DNA of 30,316 bases from an uncultured Selenomonas sp. (GTDB lineage Bacteria; Bacillota; Negativicutes; Selenomonadales; Selenomonadaceae): positions 1 to 30,316 of the forward strand of contig USAK01000024.1 of NCBI GenBank assembly GCA_900552565.1. Direction: 5' to 3'. The notes under the pieces are model-generated. The model did not search any database. It was not told the DNA's origin and worked only from the letters and a program-made list of their open reading frames with translations. Positions 24,429-30,316 of the stretch are shown one piece after another. How positions within the stretch are numbered: the stretch's first letter is position 1; each line of letters starts with the position of its first letter. A program made the translations under genes and the position numbers.

Positions 24429-24499
24429 ATCGTATACCAACTCTTTTATAATGTGTGATATAGTTGCTTAGTAAAGGCGCAAAAGAGTTGGTATACGAT
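24429..24499. promoter_or_regulatory. Paired inverted operators upstream of the permease operon
   Basis: The 19-mer at 24429-24447 (ATCGTATACCAACTCTTTT) is repeated as its exact reverse complement at 24481-24499. Each arm contains T-C-GT-AT-AC-C-A, fitting the GntR/FadR-type consensus TnGTnnACnA. The arm centres are 52 bp apart, five helical turns. The right arm begins just downstream of a minus-strand -10 (24507-24512). No gene lies in 24245-24580. A stem-loop RNA is an alternative reading. Confidence 0.6.
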
Positions 24500-24506
24500 A
24501 CAATTT

Positions 24507-24512
24507 ATTATA
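24507..24512 (-). promoter_or_regulatory. Distal -10 of the permease-asparaginase operon
   Basis: GTGTATAAT on the minus strand, with no good -35. The expected start near 24500 falls at the edge of the right operator arm (24481-24499), suitable for repression. Confidence 0.45.
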
Positions 24513-24580
24513 CACTAGAGATTCCGTAATTAGTAAATAAAATGTGGTATAAAATATATTAAATACTTCTTTTACAAAAA

Positions 24581-25495
24581 TCAGCCGTTAAACAGTGCCT
24601 TGGCGAAGTCCTCGGCGTTGAACGGGCGCAGGTCTTCGACGCCTTCGCCGACGCCAATCCACTTGACCGGCATGGAGAGTTCGCTCTTGATGCCGATGAC
24701 GACGCCGCCCTTGGCCGTGCCGTCGAGCTTCGTCAGCACGACGCCGGTAATCGGTGCGGCCTTCGTGAAGAGCTCGGCCTGGCTGATGGCGTTCTGTCCC
24801 GTCGTGGCGTCGAGCACGAGCAGGGTCTCGTGCGGGGCACCGGGGATTTCACGGCCGATGACGCGGTTGATTTTCTCGAGCTCCTGCATGAGGTTCGACT
24901 TCGTCTGCAGGCGGCCGGCCGTGTCGATAATCAGCATGTCGACCTTGCGCGCCACGGCGGCTTTGACGGCGTCAAAGGCCACGGCAGCAGGATCGGAACC
25001 TTCTTCGTGCTTGATGACCGGCACGCCCGTGCGCTGACCCCAGACCTCGAGCTGGTCGATGGCAGCGGCGCGGAAGGTATCAGCGGCAGCGAGCAGCACG
25101 GATTTGCCCTGCCCTTTGTAATACGCCGCGAGCTTGCCGATGGTCGTCGTCTTGCCGGCGCCGTTGACGCCGATGACGAGCAGCACCGTCGGGCCGTTTT
25201 CCGCGATGCGCGTCTTGTCCTCGCCCGTCGTGAGGATTTCGACAATCTGCTTCTGCAGGAACGGCTTGAGGTCTTCCGGTGTGTTGATTTCCTTTTTCTT
25301 GATGCCCTTGCGCACGGCTGTCATGAGCTTATCCGTCGTCTTGACGCCGACGTCGGCCATGATGAGCGTTTCCTCAAGCTCATCGAGCAGGTCGTCATCG
25401 ATATCGGCATAGCCGATGATGATTTTCTCAATCTTGTTCGTCAGGTTCTCGCGGGTCTTGTTGAGGCCCTTCTTCAATTTATCAAAAAATCCCAT
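24581..25495 (-). CDS. ftsY: Signal recognition particle receptor FtsY
   Basis: A 304-residue SRP-type GTPase: NG domains with a helical N part (1-90), P-loop [15 protein letters not shown] (GVNGAGKT at 109-116), [28 protein letters not shown] (191-203) and [10 protein letters not shown] toward the end. It docks ribosome-SRP complexes at the membrane for co-translational insertion. The long acidic A domain of E. coli FtsY is absent, as in many Firmicutes. GGGAGG precedes the ATG. It follows smc by 68 bases, the common smc-ftsY pairing; an internal TATAAT at 25532-25537 may give extra transcription. Confidence 0.97.
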   Translation of the reverse strand: MGFFDKLKKGLNKTRENLTNKIEKIIIGYADIDDDLLDELEETLIMADVGVKTTDKLMTAVRKGIKKKEINTPEDLKPFLQKQIVEILTTGEDKTRIAENGPTVLLVIGVNGAGKTTTIGKLAAYYKGQGKSVLLAAADTFRAAAIDQLEVWGQRTGVPVIKHEEGSDPAAVAFDAVKAAVARKVDMLIIDTAGRLQTKSNLMQELEKINRVIGREIPGAPHETLLVLDATTGQNAISQAELFTKAAPITGVVLTKLDGTAKGGVVIGIKSELSMPVKWIGVGEGVEDLRPFNAEDFAKALFNG

Positions 25496-25563
25496 GATTT
25501 CCTCCCCATTGCATGAAAACTTATCTTTCCTATTATATTACCACACTTTTTATTTTACGCCAT

Positions 25564-28500
25564 TTATTCCACATCGTCGAGGCGTACGGACAGAATCTTG
25601 GACACGCCCGACTCCTCAACGGTCACGCCGTACATCGTGTCGGCCTGTTCCATCGTCCCCTTGCGGTGCGTGACGACGATGAACTGCGTCTGCTCGGCAA
25701 ATTCGCGCAGGAAGCGGCCAAAGCGCATGACATTGGCTTCATCGAGCGGTGCGTCAATCTCATCGAGCACCGAGAACGGCGACGGACGGTAGCGCAGAAA
25801 GGCAAACAGCAGCGCAATGACCGTCAGGGCACGTTCGCCGCCCGAGAGCGCGGCGAGGCTCTGCCGTTTTTTCTGCGGCAGCGTCACGAGGATATCGATG
25901 CCCGAGTTCAGCACATCATGCGCATCGAGCAGGCGCAGCTCGGCCTTGCCGCCGCCGAAGAGACGCACAAAGATTTCCCCGAAGTAGCGCTGGATGTCGG
26001 CAAAAGCCTCGCGGAACTGCTTCGTCATGGCCTCGTCCATCTCTGCAAGGATATGCGCGAGATTCTCCTTGGCCTCGACGAGGTCCGCCGACTGCTTTTT
26101 CATGAAGTCGTGGCGCTTCTGCAGATTCTCATATTCCTCGACGGCATTCGGGTTGACTGGCCCGAGTGCATCCATCTGTTTTTTCAGTGCATGCATGCGG
26201 CTGCGCAGGGCCTGCGGCTCGAGGTCGAGCGCCTCTTCGAGGGCCCGCTCCGGCGTCAGGCCGAATTCGCGCAGGATGGCCTGCTGACTGTCCGCGAGCA
26301 GCATCTGGATTTTCGCGGCCTGCAGCTCGAGCTCATGGATTTCCTCACGCTTTTTGCCGAGTCTGCGCTGAAGTTCGCGCGACTTTGTCTCAAGTTCCTG
26401 TCCCTGTGCCAGTTTTTCCATGCGGTCCTCGTAGAGACGGCGCTGTTTTTTCTGGGCTTCATCAAAAGAATCCTGCCATGTCTCTGCGGACTGTTCGAGC
26501 TCCTGCAGGCGCGCCCTGCTGGCTTTGCCATCGGCCTCGAGTTTCTCCGTTTCGCGGTCGACCTCCTGCAGAGCCTGCTCGCCGCGGGCTTTTTCCTGGC
26601 GGAAAAGTTCCATCTGCTCCTGACTGCGCTTCCATTCCTGTTCAAGGACCGTGCGCGAGAGCTCGCTTTCCTGCCGGCACTTGCCGAGGGCGGCCGTATC
26701 CTGCTGGACATCTTCGAGGTCGAGCAGGCTCTCCTCGAGTTCATGGCTGCTCTTGGCGAGTGCTTCGGTCAGTTCCTTAACGGTTCTCGCTTGCAGCACG
26801 CGCTCATTCTGTTGGGCCGCAAACGAAGCCTGCCGCTTCTCTGCCGCTTTCTTTAGTTCTGCGACCGTCTTTTGCTGAGTCGCGAGACTTTCCCGCAGCT
26901 TCGCGAGGCTCACGCGCAGTTCCGCGCGGCCGACATTCTGCTGCTGCACGGCCTGCAGGGCGTCATTCTGCTGCTGTTCGGCAAGGACCAGTTCTTTGGC
27001 CGCGGCCTTGACTTCAGCCGACTTTTTCTGCAGTTCCTTGTCCATCTGCTCCTTCTTCTGGCGCAGGACTTCGATTTCACCGCTGCGGTTGAGGAAGCTC
27101 GCTTCGCGGTGCTGATGCCCGCCGCCCGAGAGTGAACCGCCCGGCGCGAGGAATTCACCGCCGAGCGTCACGATGCGCAGACGGTAATGCTGGGCTTTGG
27201 CAAGGTCCAGCGCATGGTCGAGCGTATCGACGACGAGAATGCGCGCGAGCAGGAAATCCGCGGCCTTCTGGCAGTGCGGTGCGGCCGTGACGAGCGTATT
27301 GGCCCAGCCAATGACCCCCTCACCCTGTTCTGCCTCTTTTTCCTTGTCATTCGGGTACTGAACGGAAAGTGCCGACAGCGGCAGGAACGTCACGCGGCCG
27401 AGACGACGGCGCTTGAGGTATGCGATGGCCGCCTTGGCCGTCTCCGTATCCTCTGTGACGATGTTCTGCTGATTGCCGCCCAAGGCAATCTCGATGGCCG
27501 TCATATAGTCCTGCGGGATGGTGAGAAGCTCGGCCACCGCACCGGCCACCCCCTTGTGCCACGGCTCTTCGCGGCTCTGCAGGATGGCCCTCGGCGCTTT
27601 GCCAAAGCCCTCGTATTCCTCCTGCATGTGCATGAGAATATCGAGTTTTTCCTGCGTGCCCGCAGTCTTCTGGCGCAGGTTTTCCTGCGTTTCACGCAGG
27701 GCCGCCAATTTCTGCTGCACGGCCTGCTGTGCATGGCGCGCCTGCTGCTGCGTCTTTACAGACTGCTGCAGTTCCTGTTCTTTCTTCATCAGCGCGGCCT
27801 GCATGGCTGCGCTGTCTTTTTGCAGCTGCCCTGCCTGCTCCTCTGCCGCGGCAATGGCTGCCTGCTGCTCCTGCTGGCCTTCGCTGCCGTTCTCGATATC
27901 GCGGTCGAGCACAGCAAGTTTCTGGCGTGCGGCGGCAAGGGCAGCCTGCGCCTGTTCCTTCTTCTGCGCGGCCTGCTGCGACTGCTCTTTCTTTTCTGTC
28001 AGGGCCTTCTGCATATGCTCGGCACGCTGCTGCAGGGAGGCAAGCCCCTCACTGGCCTCGGCCAGCTTCGCTTTTTTCTCCGCGGCTTCGCCCGACAGAC
28101 GGCCGATTTCGCTGACCGAACGGACGAGCCCCTGCTGGAGTTCCTGACGCTGCGCTTCAAGGCGCTTCTTTGTCTCGGCGCTCTGCCCCTGACGTTCCTC
28201 CAGTGCTGCCATCTCGCGGTTGGCCGCTTCGAGGCGCTGGCGCAGTTTTTCGTTGGCCTCGGCGCCGCTGCGCATCGTCTGCTCGAGGTCGAGAATGTCC
28301 TTCCGGACTGCCTCGCGCGCCGCGCCATTCTGCTTGACCGACGTATCGAGGGCCATGGCTTCATCGCGCGCTCTGCCGAGCTTTTCCTCATTGGCCGCCT
28401 TGCGGCCAGCCTCGTGTTTCGCGCTGCGCGCGAGCTTGGTCAGCTGGCAGCGCCGGTATTCCTCATTGAGCTCGTTGTACTGGCGCGTCTTTTCCGCATG

Positions 28501-29118
28501 GCGCGCGAGGGGCTCGAGCTGCGTCTCAATCTCGTGCATGATGTCCTGCACGCGCAGCAGATTGGCCTCGGTATCCGTGAGTTTCCGCACAGTCTCACGC
28601 TTGCGGCTGCGGTATTTCGTGATGCCCGCCGTCTCCTCGAAAAAGGCACGGCGGTCCTCCGGCCGGCTGTTCAGGATATCTTCCATGCGGTTCTGGCCAA
28701 TGATGCTCATGCCGTCATGGCCGATGCCCGTGTCGGCAAAGAGATTGTAGATATCCTTGAGACGGCAGCGCGAACGGTTGATGAAGTACTCGCTCTCGCC
28801 GCTGCGGTAGAGCCGGCGCGTCACGGCCACCTCGCGGAAATCCACGGGCAGCGTGCCGTCGTTGTCAAAAATCAGCGAGACCTCGGCCATATTGAGCGGC
28901 CGCCGCGTGGCCGAACCGGAGAAGATAATGTCCTCCGAGCGCGTGCCGCGCAGATTTCGGATATTCTGCTCGCCGAGCACCCAGCGCACAGCATCCGTAA
29001 TGTTGCTCTTGCCGCTGCCGTTCGGCCCGACGATGGCCGTGATGCCATAGTCGAATTCTATCGTGAGTTTATCCGCAAAAGACTTGAAGCCATAGGCTTC
29101 CAGACGTTTGAGCTGCAA
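25564..29118 (-). CDS. smc: Chromosome segregation protein SMC
   Basis: A 1184-residue condensin ATPase. The N-terminal ATPase half has Walker [10 protein letters not shown] (31-39). Long coiled coils (about 170-500 and 680-1020, Gln/Glu/Ala/Lys-rich) flank a hinge (about 510-670, [10 protein letters not shown]...[10 protein letters not shown]). The C-terminal half carries signature [16 protein letters not shown] and Walker [17 protein letters not shown]. With ScpA/ScpB it compacts and resolves chromosomes. The start is a TTG at 29118, with AGGTG 6 bases upstream; it begins [14 protein letters not shown], as homologues do. It starts only 3 bases after a lysR stop. Confidence 0.98.
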   Translation of the reverse strand: MQLKRLEAYGFKSFADKLTIEFDYGITAIVGPNGSGKSNITDAVRWVLGEQNIRNLRGTRSEDIIFSGSATRRPLNMAEVSLIFDNDGTLPVDFREVAVTRRLYRSGESEYFINRSRCRLKDIYNLFADTGIGHDGMSIIGQNRMEDILNSRPEDRRAFFEETAGITKYRSRKRETVRKLTDTEANLLRVQDIMHEIETQLEPLARHAEKTRQYNELNEEYRRCQLTKLARSAKHEAGRKAANEEKLGRARDEAMALDTSVKQNGAAREAVRKDILDLEQTMRSGAEANEKLRQRLEAANREMAALEERQGQSAETKKRLEAQRQELQQGLVRSVSEIGRLSGEAAEKKAKLAEASEGLASLQQRAEHMQKALTEKKEQSQQAAQKKEQAQAALAAARQKLAVLDRDIENGSEGQQEQQAAIAAAEEQAGQLQKDSAAMQAALMKKEQELQQSVKTQQQARHAQQAVQQKLAALRETQENLRQKTAGTQEKLDILMHMQEEYEGFGKAPRAILQSREEPWHKGVAGAVAELLTIPQDYMTAIEIALGGNQQNIVTEDTETAKAAIAYLKRRRLGRVTFLPLSALSVQYPNDKEKEAEQGEGVIGWANTLVTAAPHCQKAADFLLARILVVDTLDHALDLAKAQHYRLRIVTLGGEFLAPGGSLSGGGHQHREASFLNRSGEIEVLRQKKEQMDKELQKKSAEVKAAAKELVLAEQQQNDALQAVQQQNVGRAELRVSLAKLRESLATQQKTVAELKKAAEKRQASFAAQQNERVLQARTVKELTEALAKSSHELEESLLDLEDVQQDTAALGKCRQESELSRTVLEQEWKRSQEQMELFRQEKARGEQALQEVDRETEKLEADGKASRARLQELEQSAETWQDSFDEAQKKQRRLYEDRMEKLAQGQELETKSRELQRRLGKKREEIHELELQAAKIQMLLADSQQAILREFGLTPERALEEALDLEPQALRSRMHALKKQMDALGPVNPNAVEEYENLQKRHDFMKKQSADLVEAKENLAHILAEMDEAMTKQFREAFADIQRYFGEIFVRLFGGGKAELRLLDAHDVLNSGIDILVTLPQKKRQSLAALSGGERALTVIALLFAFLRYRPSPFSVLDEIDAPLDEANVMRFGRFLREFAEQTQFIVVTHRKGTMEQADTMYGVTVEESGVSKILSVRLDDVE

Positions 29119-29121
29119 TAC

Positions 29122-30048
29122 TTACACCTGCCTGTCCTCAGGAAGGTCCTGCCGGCCTCCCTGAAAATTTCCTTCCTTAACATATTCCTTCATGAAACCG
29201 AGGAATTCCTTGTCGAGCACTGAGAACACCTTATGCCCGCTCCAGTAAAGCGCCGTGCGTGCCGTAACCGTTGGCGTGAGCCCGCATTTGACAAAGGAAT
29301 TATCCTGCCCGAGCACGAAATTCGGCAGCACGGAAATGCCCGTGCCATTGGCCACGAGCTGCTTGATGGTCTTGAGCTGCGACGTCGTCAGCATGACATC
29401 CGGCGTAAAGCCGGCTTCAATGCAGCGCGCAAAGACCTCGCGGTACTGATACGTGCGCGGCGGCTGCAGAATGAAGCGTTCATGGCTGAGGTCGGCGAAC
29501 GTGACCCGCTCCTTTTCGGCCAGCGGATGGCCAAAAGGCAGGCAGAGGCTCATATCATCGTGCATGATGACAAATTCATGGACCTGCGCTTCTTCATCGC
29601 TGCCAAATGTGACACCAAAATCGAGGTCCCCGACATCCACGCGCTCCCGCACTTCGTCAGAATCGCGGAATTCCTGCACATCGAGCAGCGTGTTCGGAAA
29701 TTTTTCGCGGAAGTCCTTGAAGAACTCCGGAAACAGATAGGCTTCAAACATCGGCGGCACGCCGAAGTGAATTGTGCCGCGGCTGCCCACGCAGAACCGC
29801 ATCATATCCTGCTTCGCCAGCTCCGCATCCTGCATGATGCGGCGGGCATGGATGAGAAACGCGCGGCCGGCCTCTGTGAGCGTCACATGTTTCTGGCTGC
29901 GGTCAATCAAAGTCAGGCCGAGCTCCCCCTCCAGCGATTTTATGGCCTTCGTGACCGACGGCTGCGATACATGCAGTACTTTGGCCGTCCTCGTAAAATT
30001 CTCCAGTTCGCTGATTGTACAAAAATATTCCAACTGTCGAAATTCCAT
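29122..30048 (-). CDS. LysR-family transcriptional regulator upstream of smc
   Basis: A 308-residue LysR-type regulator. The winged HTH spans 1-60 (MEFRQLEYFCTISELENFTRTAKVLHVSQPSVTKAIKSLE) and the effector-binding domain about 90-295. A short polar tail ends the protein. The ATG has GGGGGA about 7 bases upstream. Its stop is 3 bases before the smc TTG, so it looks co-translated with smc, an odd partner for a metabolic regulator. Effector and targets are unknown. A structured leader with a terminator-like hairpin precedes it. Confidence 0.9.
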   Translation of the reverse strand: MEFRQLEYFCTISELENFTRTAKVLHVSQPSVTKAIKSLEGELGLTLIDRSQKHVTLTEAGRAFLIHARRIMQDAELAKQDMMRFCVGSRGTIHFGVPPMFEAYLFPEFFKDFREKFPNTLLDVQEFRDSDEVRERVDVGDLDFGVTFGSDEEAQVHEFVIMHDDMSLCLPFGHPLAEKERVTFADLSHERFILQPPRTYQYREVFARCIEAGFTPDVMLTTSQLKTIKQLVANGTGISVLPNFVLGQDNSFVKCGLTPTVTARTALYWSGHKVFSVLDKEFLGFMKEYVKEGNFQGGRQDLPEDRQV

Positions 30049-30071
30049 CTGGATTCCCCCATACCAAAAAT

Positions 30072-30118
30072 TTTCCTGCCGTCCCCCTCCTGCTGCACGG
30101 TGCAGCGTTGGCAGGAAA
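30072..30118 (-). promoter_or_regulatory. Attenuator-like nested hairpin in the lysR-smc-ftsY leader
   Basis: Minus strand: outer stem TTTCCTGCC/GGCAGGAAA (9 bp), inner stem GCTGCA/TGCAGC with a CCG loop, then ATTTTT. The structure lies between the candidate promoter -10 (TAAAAT at 30138-30143, extended by TGn) and the lysR start. It could terminate or attenuate transcription into lysR, smc and ftsY. Confidence 0.5.
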
Positions 30119-30137
30119 GATTCTATATAACGATTCT

Positions 30138-30143
30138 ATTTTA
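30138..30143 (-). promoter_or_regulatory. Candidate extended -10 for lysR-smc-ftsY
   Basis: TGTTAAAAT on the minus strand, five of six matches to TATAAT with a TGn extension; no clear -35. It lies downstream of the terminator of the preceding gene and upstream of the nested hairpin. Confidence 0.4.
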
Positions 30144-30224
30144 ACATATGTTCCGTCCGTCTACCATAACCAACGGCTATCCAGCCAAAGAATATTCCCT
30201 GCTGTCGTGCTTCTGTGAAAATAA

Positions 30225-30250
30225 AAGCCCTGTCAACGCTGACAGGGCTT
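30225..30250 (-). terminator. Terminator of the truncated right-end gene
   Basis: A perfect 11-bp stem, AAGCCCTGTCA (30225-30235) with TGACAGGGCTT (30240-30250), and an ACGC loop. Minus-strand transcripts exit into TTTATTTT. It follows the stop at 30257-30259 by a few bases. Confidence 0.9.
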
Positions 30251-30256
30251 CCCTAT

Positions 30257-30316
30257 TTATGCGTTTTTCGTTAATTCCTGCAGGCGCTGGCTCACGAGGT
30301 CAATCCACTCGCCGTG
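30257..30316 (-). CDS. C-terminal end of an unidentified gene, cut by the window edge
   Basis: The minus strand reads in frame from the window edge as 19 codons (HGEWIDLVSQRLQELTKNA) ending in TAA. A perfect terminator directly after the stop supports a real gene end. The fragment is too short to identify. Confidence 0.6.
   Translation of the reverse strand, partial: HGEWIDLVSQRLQELTKNA

Noticed and set aside
24429..24499. Inverted repeat read as terminal repeats of a miniature transposon
   Set aside because: The whole unit is only 71 bp, I see no target duplication around it, and it sits exactly at a promoter, so paired operators fit better.
27187..29223. A 678-codon open frame antisense to smc
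   Set aside because: It mirrors smc codon structure on the opposite strand (GC-rich third positions remove stops), lacks any recognisable domain and has no independent ribosome site. The smc reading is unambiguous.

Overview
The window reads as chromosomal DNA from an anaerobic, diderm Firmicute of the class Negativicutes (Selenomonas/Mitsuokella-like). This is an inference from gene content: DapL-type diaminopimelate aminotransferase, anaerobic CbiK/CbiL corrinoid enzymes, FeoAB, DcuB and a LarA-type racemase. Other cues are the GC-rich coding style, strong AGGAGG-type ribosome binding sites and frequent TTG starts. Almost all genes lie on the minus strand; the exceptions are one lysR gene (15915-16859) and dapL (20174-21406). 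No rRNA, tRNA, CRISPR array or intact mobile element was seen.

Layout, left to right. (1) 145-2583: ferrous iron uptake operon feoA-feoB-small Cys-rich membrane protein, behind a promoter whose -10 is overlapped by a Fur-box-like palindrome. (2) 2888-6463: tightly coupled cbiL-binding lipoprotein-permease-ATPase operon, probably for corrinoid or metal-chelate uptake, preceded by an unannotated 28-codon ORF that overlaps cbiL by ATGA. (3) 6618-12285: cdaA-cdaR-FAD dehydrogenase-glmM-cbiK, i.e. the c-di-AMP synthase/GlmM cluster with an inserted oxidoreductase and a translationally coupled cobaltochelatase. (4) 12513-13538: ilvE with its own promoter and terminator. (5) 13704-15637: acpS-nnr. 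(6) 15915-16859: a lysR gene on the plus strand. (7) 16953-19645: dcuB then larA, separated by a strong hairpin terminator. (8) 20174-21406: dapL. (9) 21407-24580: an AT-rich island with a decayed IS3-type transposase end, several palindromes, an asparaginase gene, a permease gene and an unusual regulatory region. (10) 24581-30048: lysR-smc-ftsY. (11) The extreme right end holds the last 19 codons of another minus-strand gene and its terminator.

How the parts work together. Iron uptake, corrinoid synthesis and uptake, C4-dicarboxylate exchange (DcuB), a probable 2-hydroxyacid racemase (LarA) and an asparaginase/permease pair fit an anaerobe that ferments or respires with fumarate. The rest is housekeeping: c-di-AMP and cell-wall precursors, lysine/DAP synthesis, branched-chain amino acids, NAD(P)HX repair, chromosome condensation and protein targeting.

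I see no large undescribed defence or mobile system. The less expected signals are regulatory or structural. They are two perfect inverted GntR-like operators 52 bp apart and a C8 tract beside a promoter in the AT-rich island, the mini-ORF coupled to cbiL, the terminator between dcuB and larA, and an attenuator-like leader in front of lysR-smc-ftsY.
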